Positions 8,314-17,046 of a DNA stretch of 64,000 nucleotides are shown one piece after another. Each line of letters starts with the position of its first letter. Positions within the stretch are counted from its first letter, which is position 1. Source of the stretch: Chelatococcus reniformis (GTDB lineage: Bacteria > Pseudomonadota > Alphaproteobacteria > Rhizobiales > Beijerinckiaceae); assembly GCF_014640075.1 (NCBI RefSeq), contig NZ_BMGG01000003.1:309036-373035 (forward strand). The letters are read 5' to 3'. Below the pieces are notes generated by a model, which did no database searches, was not told where the DNA came from, and saw nothing but the letters and a program-made list of their open reading frames with translations. The position numbers and the translations under genes were made by a program.

Positions 8314-11145
8314 ATGAACGCAGCCGAGCAGCCGGACCGGCCCGAAGGCGCCGCCGCCCTCGCCGCCGAACTCGAAGCCCTCGTCGCCGCGGCCCGCGCC
8401 GATGCACGCGACGACCCGTTCGGCAACCCGGTATTGTTCGTTGCGCTGTGGCTGACGCGACGCATGGACCGCGGCGAGCTCGACGAGGCGGCGGCGCTGG
8501 CGCTGCTGCAGCACCTCGGCCGGGCGGCCGTCGTCGACCGCGCCGGGCGCTTGCGCGCCTACGTCGGGCCTGATGGCGACACCGACGCGCCGTTCACCGC
8601 GCTGGCGCAGCAGTTGGCTGGCCGGCTCGGCGACGAGAACGCGCCGGGCTTCGAGACGTTCGTGGCGCAGGCCGGTCGCAACCGCTTCGCCGCGGTGTTC
8701 ACCGCCCACCCCACCTTCGGCATGCGCCGCGACCTCGCCCATGCCATTGCCGACATGGCGACCATGAGCGAGGGCCGTGCCGCGCGCCTTGGCACCGAGG
8801 CGCTGTCGTTCCGCCCGGATCCGGGCATCACCTTGCAGGACGAGTTCGCCCAGGCACGCTTCGCCGTGCGCCACGCGCGCGATGCCATCGACCGCCTCAA
8901 CGCCGCCCTGCTCGCGGCGGCCCGCGAACGCTGGCCGGAGCGGTGGACGGAGTTCGCGCCGCAGCCGGTCACCCTCGCCTCCTGGGTCGGCTGCGACACG
9001 GACGGGCGCACCGACATCGGCTGGTGGGACACGCTGCGCTACCGGCTGGAATCCAAGCGCGGCCAGTTCACGCGCATGCTGGAGAAGCTGCCGGACATTG
9101 CTGCGACAGCCGAGGTCCGCGGGATGGTGGACTCGGCGCTGGCCGCCGTCGAGCGACAATTGGCCAAGGCGCCGGCGCCGGGCCGGCAACCGGACCTGGC
9201 GGAGCTGCGCGATTTCGCGCTCGTCCTCGTCGGCGAGCGCGACGCGGCGATCCACGAGGCTTCGAGCCTGATTGCCGCCCTCGATCGAGCCGTCGCCGCA
9301 GCCCCCGACGACGAGCCGCGCCTGACCTTGTGCCTGATCAAGGCCGGCTGCGTGGCGCACGGCGCCTCCATCGCGCTGCCGCACTTCCGCCTCAACGCCT
9401 CCCAGCTTCACAACGCTCTACGCGGCGTCATCCGGGTGGAGTCCGAGCCGACGGAACCGGCCCAGCGCCGCGCCTTCCTGGCGGCGATCAATGGCGCGCT
9501 TGCCGCCGTCGAGCCGGTGGCCGTCGATTTCGGTGCGCTGGCGGCCGAACGGGCGTCGGCGGCGCGCATGATGATGACGATCGCGCAGATCGTGAAGCAC
9601 GTGGACGGCTCGCGGCCCGTGCGCTTCCTCGTCGCCGAGACGGAGACCGGCTACACCCTGCTCAGCGCCCTGTGGCTGGCCCAGCGATTCGGCATCGCCG
9701 ACAAGGTCGAGATCTCGCCGCTGTTCGAGACCTCGGACGCGCTCGAGCAGGGCCCGCGCATCATCGACGAGGCATTGCGTAGCCCCCATTGGCGCGACTA
9801 CCTCAAGCGGCATGGCCGCCTCTGCATCCAGTTCGGCTATTCCGACTCGGGCCGCTACATCGGCCAGATCGCCTCCACCTTCTGGGTCGAGCGCCTGCGC
9901 GCCCGCATCGGCGACCTGCTTGTCCGCTATGGGCTCACCGACCTAGAGCTCGTCATCTTCGACACCCATGGCGAGTCGGTCGGCCGCGGCGCCCATCCGG
10001 CGAGCCTTGCCGACCGCCTCGCCTACCTCGATCCGCGCTGGTCGCGGCGGATGTTCGCGCGCGCCGGCATCCGCACCGTGCGCGAGACCAGCTTCCAGGG
10101 CACCGACGGCTACCTGCTGTTCGGCACCGGGCCGCTGGCCGCGGCGACCATCGCCCGCATCGCTGAGCACAGCTTCGCCGACGTCGCGGGGGACGAGGCC
10201 GATCCGATCTATGACGAGCCCGATTTCGCCACCGAGTTCTTCCAGACCGTGCGCCAGGAAATGAACGCGTTGGTCGACGACCCCGGCTACGCCGCGCTCA
10301 TCGGCACCTTCGGCCCCTCGCTCCTGGACAAGACCGGCTCGCGCCCGGCGGCCCGCCAATCGGACGCCGGCGGCCCGGCGCGCATCCGCCATCCCCGCGA
10401 GCTCCGCGCCATCCCCAACAATGCCATCCTCCAGCAGCTGGGCTGGCTCGCCAACAGCCTGCACGGCATCGGCCACGCCGCCTCGCGGTCCCCGGATTTG
10501 TTCCGCGCCATGCGTAAGGGCTCGGACCGTTTTAGCCGGGCGCTGGGGCTGGCCGAGCACGCCATGGGGGCGAGCGACCTCGACGTGCTGCGCGCCTATC
10601 TCGACACGCTCGATCCGGGCAGCTGGTTCGACCGGGCCCGGCGCACGGCGCGCGCGGGGCGCCGCGACGAGCTGATCGGTGTTGCCGTCGCCTTGGAACG
10701 GCTCGACCACGCGCCGGCATTGCGTCGCCTGTTCGGCCGCTTCGCCACCGACTGGCTCAAGCTCAGAACTGCGGCCGGCGACACGCCGACGATGCCGACC
10801 CGGCTTGCCGCCATGCACGCGCTCCGCCTCGCCGCCATCCACCGCATCTGGCTGCTCGCCATGCACATTCCGGATTTCCGACCCCAGGGTGGCGTCACCC
10901 GCGAGGCGCTGATCGAGCGCCTGCTCAGGCTCGACGTGCCGGGCTCACTGGAGGTGCTCGCCGACGTGTTCCCGCAGAAGGCGGATCCGACCGTCGGCCT
11001 CGATTTCGGCGAGCCGCCGGGCCCGCGCGAAGGGGGCACCTATGAGGCGCTGCACCGCGAGGTGTTCGCCCCTATGCGCCGCGCCTTCGAGCTGGTGCGC
11101 GAGATCTCCGGTGCCATCCAGCACGACATCGGCGCCTTCGGGTAA
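8314..11145 (+). CDS. Phosphoenolpyruvate carboxylase homologue, divergent
   Basis: Homologue of PEP carboxylase, which makes oxaloacetate from PEP and bicarbonate. 943 residues from MNAAEQ, somewhat longer than the 880 of E. coli. His132 sits in the conserved catalytic TAHPT motif and the C-terminal barrel segment GYSDS is present. Other hallmark motifs are altered: the lysine after GYSDS is arginine (GYSDSGRY for GYSDSAKD), the mobile loop reads FDTHGESVGRGAHP instead of FHGRGGxxGRGG, the EQGE segment is FQGTDGY, and the protein ends IGAFG without the usual C-terminal NTG. Either a diverged subfamily with changed kinetics or another activity on a PEPC scaffold. Homology certain; the classical reaction is not. 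Confidence 0.8.
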   Translation: MNAAEQPDRPEGAAALAAELEALVAAARADARDDPFGNPVLFVALWLTRRMDRGELDEAAALALLQHLGRAAVVDRAGRLRAYVGPDGDTDAPFTALAQQLAGRLGDENAPGFETFVAQAGRNRFAAVFTAHPTFGMRRDLAHAIADMATMSEGRAARLGTEALSFRPDPGITLQDEFAQARFAVRHARDAIDRLNAALLAAARERWPERWTEFAPQPVTLASWVGCDTDGRTDIGWWDTLRYRLESKRGQFTRMLEKLPDIAATAEVRGMVDSALAAVERQLAKAPAPGRQPDLAELRDFALVLVGERDAAIHEASSLIAALDRAVAAAPDDEPRLTLCLIKAGCVAHGASIALPHFRLNASQLHNALRGVIRVESEPTEPAQRRAFLAAINGALAAVEPVAVDFGALAAERASAARMMMTIAQIVKHVDGSRPVRFLVAETETGYTLLSALWLAQRFGIADKVEISPLFETSDALEQGPRIIDEALRSPHWRDYLKRHGRLCIQFGYSDSGRYIGQIASTFWVERLRARIGDLLVRYGLTDLELVIFDTHGESVGRGAHPASLADRLAYLDPRWSRRMFARAGIRTVRETSFQGTDGYLLFGTGPLAAATIARIAEHSFADVAGDEADPIYDEPDFATEFFQTVRQEMNALVDDPGYAALIGTFGPSLLDKTGSRPAARQSDAGGPARIRHPRELRAIPNNAILQQLGWLANSLHGIGHAASRSPDLFRAMRKGSDRFSRALGLAEHAMGASDLDVLRAYLDTLDPGSWFDRARRTARAGRRDELIGVAVALERLDHAPALRRLFGRFATDWLKLRTAAGDTPTMPTRLAAMHALRLAAIHRIWLLAMHIPDFRPQGGVTREALIERLLRLDVPGSLEVLADVFPQKADPTVGLDFGEPPGPREGGTYEALHREVFAPMRRAFELVREISGAIQHDIGAFG

Positions 11146-11216
11146 CGGCCGGCTCCCGAAGACGACGAGGCCTGGGGCGTGTCCCGATCAGATGGGCAAT
11201 GTCCGCGCCGCTCTGC

Positions 11217-13121
11217 CTATGCCGCAGCCTCGTGTATCAGACCCAGCGCCTCAGCCTGGACCGCGAGCCGCTCGCGCACGGCGCTCGGCAACTGCCGGGC
11301 CGACTTCACCCGCGGCAGCTCCAGCTCGGGCATGCGGGCGCGGCTCTCGCCGAACAGCACCTCGTACTCCGCGTAATTGTCGAAGCGGCGGCGGGTGACG
11401 TTGTCGACGAAGGTCTCGGCCGGCGCGCCCTCGGCCAGGACGAGGGCGTGGTCCGCAAGCTCGATGTGGAAATAGGTGAAGCGCGCTTCCGCCGGCGCAA
11501 CGCGGGCGATGGTCGTGCCGTTGACCAGGGCACCCGCCTGCGCCAGCACGCCCTCCAGCAGCATGGCATGGTCGGGAGAGACGTGGAGGTCGCGCGCGGG
11601 CACGCCCTCGGCCAGGGCGCCGGCGGCGATGCGTACGGGGCTCGTCCGCAATGGGTCGGCGAAGGCGGTCGCGACAGTCTGCCGGCCGATCCACAGCACG
11701 GGGCGGGTCTCGCCCTCCGCCGTCAGCACCAGGTCTCCGGCCGCCAGCGTCTCCACCGCCCGTTCGCCCGTAGGCGTGGCGATGCGGGTGCCGGCGCAGA
11801 AGCAGGTCGCCACGATGTCGGTGCCGCCGGCTCCGTCGTCCACCAGCTGGTAGGGAACGCCGCCGTAGCTGCCGGCCGGATCGAGCTGCAAGCTGATGAT
11901 GCTGCCATCTTCGCCCTGGGTGATTTGCAGGACGTTGCCGGCGAGCAGGGTCACGGTGTCGCCCGCGTCGAAGCTGACATTGGCCAAGTTGATAATGTCC
12001 GCCGCATCGTCGAAGTCGTCGATAGTGGCGGCGAAGCCAGCTGCATTGGTGAGCACCAGCTCCCCGGCGATGATCGCGACGGTCTGCTGGGCGTCCGCCG
12101 CGCCAATCGTGACCGTGGCGCCATCGCGCAGTTCGACGGCGCCGTCGCCGTTCAGCGTGCCGGAGAGGGTGGCGGTGCCGCCGCCCTCGATCGTGATGGT
12201 GCCATTGTTGAGCAAGTTGTCGCGGGTGAAGGAGGCACCGGGGGCGATGGCAATGCTCCCCTCGTTGACCAATGAATAAGCAAAACTTCGGCTTGCAGTA
12301 ATATTGATATGACCTTGGTTGATAATATCTCCGTACATGCTGATATTGCCACCGGTTAAATTTACAACCGTATCGGCACCGAATACCAATGTGCCGTTCA
12401 CGGTTTGAACTGATGCCGACGTATTCAGTATGACGCCGTCGAGCTGGACCCCACCGTCGAAGATGATCGTGCGATCGGCGTTGATCGTGCCCGGCGCTTG
12501 ACCGTCCGCCCCCAACACCGTCAGGCTGTTCACGATGGTGAAATTCGTGCCGGGATCAAGGTTGAGCTCACCCCGGTTCAGCACGCCTTGATAGATGATG
12601 TCGTCGAACTTGCCGGTCCAGTTCGTCTCGGTGCTGCCGTCGTCGACGATCCTGCCGTTCGCGATCGTGCCTCCGGAGGCGGTCCCCAGATTGCCGACGC
12701 TTGCCAGGTCGAGAACGCCACCGCCCAAGTCGAGCGCGGCGCCGTAGCCGATCGAGATCGACCCGTCATTGCGGATCGCCTCAAGATCCGCCGGCACCAA
12801 GTCCACGTACCTGAGGTCGAGTTGCGCGCCAACGCCCACGTCGATCGTACCGGTGTTTGAATAGTTGTTGATGATGGTCAGGAAAGCGTTGGGCACGTCG
12901 ATATGACCGGCGTTGGTCACGCCGTTGAACACGTTCATGCTCGCTACGACCAACGTAGCCGACGCGCCCACCGTGAGTGACTCGATCGCAACCCCGCTCG
13001 TCGCCACCGGATTGCCGCTGTCGATGACGACGTCATCGTTATAGCCGGGCACGCCCGCCGGCTGCCAATTCGCAGCCACGTGCCAATTGCCGTCGCCGCC
13101 GATCCAGGTCTTCTGAGCCAT
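11217..13121 (-). CDS. Hint-domain (Hedgehog/intein-like) secreted protein with beta-strand repeats
   Basis: 634 residues from MAQKTW, the start shared with the paralogue upstream and preceded by a G-rich ribosome site. Residues 1-430 are a low-complexity, beta-rich passenger (W-x-GGDG-W, then many INxGxIxVGxGA-like strands). From about residue 440 comes a Hint_2-type domain opening CFCAGTRIATPTGERAVETL, with VLWIGRQ, DLHVSPDHAML and FVDNVTRRRFDNY further on. Such domains resemble the autoproteolytic part of Hedgehog proteins and inteins; in alphaproteobacteria they occur on large exported proteins. No N-terminal signal peptide, so export would be non-Sec. A short AT-rich patch around 12280-12400 differs from the rest. 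Confidence 0.85.
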   Translation of the reverse strand: MAQKTWIGGDGNWHVAANWQPAGVPGYNDDVVIDSGNPVATSGVAIESLTVGASATLVVASMNVFNGVTNAGHIDVPNAFLTIINNYSNTGTIDVGVGAQLDLRYVDLVPADLEAIRNDGSISIGYGAALDLGGGVLDLASVGNLGTASGGTIANGRIVDDGSTETNWTGKFDDIIYQGVLNRGELNLDPGTNFTIVNSLTVLGADGQAPGTINADRTIIFDGGVQLDGVILNTSASVQTVNGTLVFGADTVVNLTGGNISMYGDIINQGHINITASRSFAYSLVNEGSIAIAPGASFTRDNLLNNGTITIEGGGTATLSGTLNGDGAVELRDGATVTIGAADAQQTVAIIAGELVLTNAAGFAATIDDFDDAADIINLANVSFDAGDTVTLLAGNVLQITQGEDGSIISLQLDPAGSYGGVPYQLVDDGAGGTDIVATCFCAGTRIATPTGERAVETLAAGDLVLTAEGETRPVLWIGRQTVATAFADPLRTSPVRIAAGALAEGVPARDLHVSPDHAMLLEGVLAQAGALVNGTTIARVAPAEARFTYFHIELADHALVLAEGAPAETFVDNVTRRRFDNYAEYEVLFGESRARMPELELPRVKSARQLPSAVRERLAVQAEALGLIHEAAA

Positions 13122-13240
13122 CAAACCACCCCCGGCCGGCCCCCAAGCCAGCATGCTCGTGCACCTCACATCATGCATGGGCTCGACAGCCGAACGCCGC
13201 CCTTGAGCGCCTTGTGTCGGCCCCAGCATGGACTCGATCC

Positions 13241-13343
13241 GAGCGAGATGACCATCATCCGATCATCATCATCTCGCGCTAACTCCTTTCTCGAGCGCGA
13301 TCTTATTCAGAAGCAAGTGTTCCCCTTCTGGAATCACGCTCTA
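13241..13343. repeat. Intergenic palindromic repeat between the two Hint genes
   Basis: Two adjacent imperfect hairpins fill the gap between the tandem Hint genes. The first runs from GAGCGAGATGA to TCATCATCTCGC at about 13241-13278; the second from GAGCGCGATCTTATTC to GGAATCACGCTC at about 13293-13341, with a loop containing AGAAGC and CCTTCT arms. The pattern resembles the element after dctM and known Rhizobiales intergenic palindromes. Confidence 0.55.
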
Positions 13344-13347
13344 ATAC

Positions 13348-15237
13348 CTAGGCAGCGTCCGCAACGAACCCGAGCATCACGGCCCGGTGCGCCAGCCGCG
13401 CACGCACGGCGCCGGGCAGTTGCCGGGCCGATTTGACCCGCGGCAGCTCCAGCTCCGGAATGCGCGCGCGGCTCTCGCCGAACAGCGCCTCGTACTCCGG
13501 GTAATTGTCGAAGCGGCGGCGGGTGACGTTGTCGACGAAGGTCTCCGCCGCCGTGCCCTCCGCCACGATCAGGGCGTGGTCGTCGAGCTCGACATGGAAA
13601 TAGACGAAGGCTCCGACGGGGTTGGTGCGAACAACGCTGGCGCCGTTGACCAGGGCGCCGGCCTCGACGAGGAGGCCGTCGATCAGCAGCGCGTGCTCGG
13701 GCGACACGTGGAGATCGCGCACGGGCACGCCCTCGGCCAGGGCGCCGGCGGCGATGCGGACGGGATGATGACGCAGCGCATCGGTGAAGGGGGCCGCGAC
13801 CGCCTGCCGGCCGATCCAGCGCACGGGGCGACTCCTGCCGTCCACCGTCAGCACCCTATCCCCGATCGCCAGCGTCTCCACGCCCCGCTCTCCTTCCGGC
13901 GTAGCGACACCCGTTCCGGCCAGGAAGCAGGCCACGGTGATCTCCGTGCCCGTCCCGTCCTGTGTCAGCTGGAAGGTCTTGCCGCTGAAATCCTCGTCCG
14001 GATCGAGCCGCAGGTTGATCAATTCGCCGGCAGCGGTGGTGATCGCCAGAACGTTCCCGGCTGTCAGCAGCACCGTAACCGCTGTGATGTTGAGCAGGTC
14101 GATGGCGTCATCGGCACCGTTGAAATCGGCGATGGTGCCGTCGAAGGCGGCGGCGTTGGCCAGCCTCAGCTCGCCGTCGACGAGCGTGATGGTCTGCGAC
14201 GCGCCGGTGGCGCCGTTGAGGGTCACCGTGGCCCCGTCGCGCAGGGCGATCACCCCGTCGCCGGTCAGCGTGCCGGACAGGACGGCTGTGCCGTAAACCT
14301 CCACCGTACCGTTGTTGGCGAGGTCCGTGTCCGTGAAGTTGGCGCCGGCGGCAACGGCGATCTCGCCCTCGTTCTCGAGGCTACCGCCGACCTGCAACCG
14401 GCCCCGCGGGCCCGTGACATCTATCTGGCCCTGGTTGATGAAGCTGCCGTTGGTCGTCACCCTTACGGTCGCATTCATCATCACGTTGGGGCCGAGAATC
14501 GTCGTTCCCGTGGCCGCCGTCATCTGACCACCACCAGTGGCATCGTTGGCAGTCCAGTTGATAATGACGTTGTCGATCGTTCCGGCGCCGCTGAATGTGA
14601 GCGCGAAGCCGATGTTCAACGTTCCCGGAGCACCTCCGGCCGCGTTCAGGACCGTAAGGCCGTTGACGACGGTGACATCGCCGATGTCGAGATCGCCCTG
14701 GTAGACGATGGCGTCGAACGTCCCGCGCTGGAGCGGCGGATTGGTGCCGTCGTCGACGATGGTGCCGTTGGCGATGGTGCCGAAGCTGAGTTCGAGCCGT
14801 CCGTAGGCGGCGAGGTCGAAGGTGCCGCCGCCCAGATCCAGATGCGCATTGGTGCCGACGATGACTCGCCCCGCGTTGGTGATGCCGTCCGACAGATCGG
14901 TGGGGGTGAGCGCGATGGCGCCGAAGAACAAACCGGCTCCGGGGTGGATGTCGATGGTTCCGTCGTTGACGTAGCTGCCTGTTACGCTGGGCTGGCCTGC
15001 GAGGAGATCGATATGGCCATGATTGACCAGGGGGCCGCTGAAGAAGCCGGAGGTTTGCACCGTCAGCGCACCCGCTGTGCCCACTGTGATGGAGCCCATC
15101 GCACCGACGTTGGTGGTCACATGCGGATTGCCGCTGTCGATGACGACGGTGTCCCCCGGCTGGGGCACGGCGCCCTCCAGCCAGTTGGCCGCCACGCTCC
15201 AGTCGCCGTCGCCGCCGCTCCAATGAACCGTCGCCAT
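13348..15237 (-). CDS. Hint-domain secreted protein, paralogue of its downstream neighbour
   Basis: 629 residues with the same layout as the next gene: an N-terminal W-SGGDGDW segment, about 420 residues of beta-strand repeats (VNHGHID, LTNAGRVIVGxNAHLDLGG and similar), then a Hint_2 domain from about residue 435 opening CFLAGTGVATPEGERGVETL. The Hint domains of the two proteins are nearly identical (for example the shared FVDNVTRRRFDNY and ARxPELELPRVKSARQLP), while the passengers diverge. This points to tandem duplication with diversification of the exported portion. The second cysteine of the CFC start in the paralogue is leucine here, so the leading Cys is the likely nucleophile. Confidence 0.85.
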   Translation of the reverse strand: MATVHWSGGDGDWSVAANWLEGAVPQPGDTVVIDSGNPHVTTNVGAMGSITVGTAGALTVQTSGFFSGPLVNHGHIDLLAGQPSVTGSYVNDGTIDIHPGAGLFFGAIALTPTDLSDGITNAGRVIVGTNAHLDLGGGTFDLAAYGRLELSFGTIANGTIVDDGTNPPLQRGTFDAIVYQGDLDIGDVTVVNGLTVLNAAGGAPGTLNIGFALTFSGAGTIDNVIINWTANDATGGGQMTAATGTTILGPNVMMNATVRVTTNGSFINQGQIDVTGPRGRLQVGGSLENEGEIAVAAGANFTDTDLANNGTVEVYGTAVLSGTLTGDGVIALRDGATVTLNGATGASQTITLVDGELRLANAAAFDGTIADFNGADDAIDLLNITAVTVLLTAGNVLAITTAAGELINLRLDPDEDFSGKTFQLTQDGTGTEITVACFLAGTGVATPEGERGVETLAIGDRVLTVDGRSRPVRWIGRQAVAAPFTDALRHHPVRIAAGALAEGVPVRDLHVSPEHALLIDGLLVEAGALVNGASVVRTNPVGAFVYFHVELDDHALIVAEGTAAETFVDNVTRRRFDNYPEYEALFGESRARIPELELPRVKSARQLPGAVRARLAHRAVMLGFVADAA

Positions 15238-15439
15238 GCCCTACCCCCACGCCCCGACCGGGCTGCGCCCATCTTTGTCGAGGGAGCACGAACAGGACAA
15301 CAGCGCTGTGACGGATGGCATCGCGCAACGGCTGCGCGGCGCGCCCGTCCGCCCGCCCAGGCATCTTGAAAGCCTTGAGGCGCTTAAGGCGAGTGCCCTA
15401 GACGACGCGATGGCGACCCGATGTCGCGGCAACGTCGGG

Positions 15440-16132
15440 CTATTCGGCGATGCGGATCAGCTCCACCCGGTGCCCGCGAATGTAAGCGCGAACCAAGTCG
15501 AGAAATCCGCCACGCGCGGAACGCCAAGTGAGGAACCAGGCGGTGAAGCCGTCGCGGCCAAGGCGATTGCGCGGCCCGACGATGCCCTCGATGGCGACAT
15601 CATAGGCTGCCGTGGCGGCATCGCTGTCGCCGCGGGCAAGGGCCTCGTCGCGCTCAAGGTGCTTGTTGCGCAGCCTCTGACGGAGCGGCGCCGACGCAGC
15701 GTAGCGGTCGTAGAGCTCGCGGAATCGGCGGCTGAGCTCGCCATCGCCTAAGGCGTCGATGGCGTCCGCTGTCGGCCGCGCCGTGTCGGCGCGATTGAAG
15801 AAGAACTGGCCGATGCCCCCGTTTCGGATCCTGCTGTCGAGGAGACCGACCAACACCAGCACCTGCTGTGGGCGGGTCAAGGCCTGATAGGTCAGCGCCG
15901 CCGGATCGTCGAACATCAGGCAATCGCCGCCGGCACAGAGCACTTGGTTGCGCTCGAACAGGAAGGTCCAGTAGTCGAATCTCTCGTTCGGCGCGGCAAG
16001 AAACGCCGCGAACAGTTCGCGCGTCACCGGCCGCCGCAGATCCTGAGTGGATGCCGCGCCAGCCGACGTGGCCTTGCAAACGGTGGCTGCGAAAAACGGG
16101 TAGGCAACGACGACACGACGGGACAGGGACAT
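15440..16132 (-). CDS. DUF4375-like (DMP19 superfamily) protein
   Basis: 230 residues from MSLSRR. Residues 1-27 are hydrophobic and could be a signal peptide ending near AGA-AS. The middle segment QVLVLVGLLDSRIRNGGIGQFFFNRA matches the DUF4375 pattern, in which an asparagine-glycine-glycine turn is followed by a QxF motif. The family has no established reaction. The frame stays open across the upstream hydrolase gene, but that part is a shadow. It is 41 bases downstream of the dienelactone hydrolase on the same strand and may be cotranscribed. Confidence 0.65.
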   Translation of the reverse strand: MSLSRRVVVAYPFFAATVCKATSAGAASTQDLRRPVTRELFAAFLAAPNERFDYWTFLFERNQVLCAGGDCLMFDDPAALTYQALTRPQQVLVLVGLLDSRIRNGGIGQFFFNRADTARPTADAIDALGDGELSRRFRELYDRYAASAPLRQRLRNKHLERDEALARGDSDAATAAYDVAIEGIVGPRNRLGRDGFTAWFLTWRSARGGFLDLVRAYIRGHRVELIRIAE

Positions 16133-16173
16133 AGCGATCGGATCGGGAACGGGAGGACGGCGCGGGCGACGGC

Positions 16174-16908
16174 CTACAGATTGCGGCCGAACAGGGCGAA
16201 CAGCCGCTCCCAATGGCGCTCGGCCGCGGGCTTGTCGTAGACCGGACGCTCGGCAAAGGCGAAGCCGTGATCGACGCCCGGGTAGAGCTCGACTTCCGCG
16301 CGGGCACCGCTTTCGCGCAGGGCCTGCCGCAGCGGTTCGACTGTCTCGAGCGGCACGTAATGGTCCTTCTCGGCGCAGGCGACATAGAGCTCGCCCTTGG
16401 CGCGAGCGGCCGTGCGGTGCGGGCTGTCCGGCTGGTCGGTCAGCAGACCCGTCCCGTAGATCGATGCCGCCGCCGCGACACGACCGGGATGGCGCGCGGC
16501 GGCGCTCAGCGCGTAGCGGCCGCTCATGCAATAGCCCACCGCGCCGACCTTGCCCGTGGCGGCCGCCGCATCCGTCGCGGCGAAGGCGAGCAGCGCGTCG
16601 GCATCGTCCATGACGAGATCGATGGTCAGCGTCGCCATCAGCCCCATCATCTTCTCGCGCACGGGCGCGTTGGCTTCGCCCATGTAGGGACCGAGCTCCT
16701 CCACCCCGGACCGGTAGTAGAGATTGGGTAGCATGACGTAGTAGCCGACGGTGGCGAGGCGCCGCGCCATGTCGCGCAGTTCCTCGCGGATCCCCGGCGC
16801 ATCCATGAAGAACAGAAGGACGGGATGCGGGCCACCACGCTCGGGATGGCAGATGAAGGTGCTCATCGCACCGGCGGCCGTGGGCACGGCGATCTGCTGC
16901 TCGATCAT
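16174..16908 (-). CDS. Dienelactone hydrolase family protein
   Basis: Alpha/beta hydrolase of the dienelactone hydrolase family, 244 residues. The nucleophile elbow is GAVGYCMSG, so cysteine replaces the usual serine as in classical DLH. The aspartate lies in ACAEKDHYVP and the histidine in GVDHGFAF, completing the Cys-Asp-His triad. In aromatic degradation DLH opens dienelactones; many homologues are general esterases. No ring-cleavage genes are adjacent, so the specific role is open. It lies between the LLM monooxygenase upstream and the DUF4375-like gene downstream, all on the minus strand. Confidence 0.9.
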   Translation of the reverse strand: MIEQQIAVPTAAGAMSTFICHPERGGPHPVLLFFMDAPGIREELRDMARRLATVGYYVMLPNLYYRSGVEELGPYMGEANAPVREKMMGLMATLTIDLVMDDADALLAFAATDAAAATGKVGAVGYCMSGRYALSAAARHPGRVAAAASIYGTGLLTDQPDSPHRTAARAKGELYVACAEKDHYVPLETVEPLRQALRESGARAEVELYPGVDHGFAFAERPVYDKPAAERHWERLFALFGRNL

Positions 16909-17046
16909 GGCTGGAACTCCCTGGCATTGCTGCGCGTCGCGCGAGCTTACCGCGGCAGCATGACGGAGAGGTATGTCGACGGTGCAAGCTGCACCGCCGG
17001 CTCGCGCCGCCCCTGGCGCCGGGCCGGCGGCGCGAGCCAGCCCGCC

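Noticed and set aside
11217-15237. Inteins
   Set aside because: The Hint domains are at the C-terminus with no following extein and no His-Asn splice end; they are Hint_2-type tails rather than splicing inteins.
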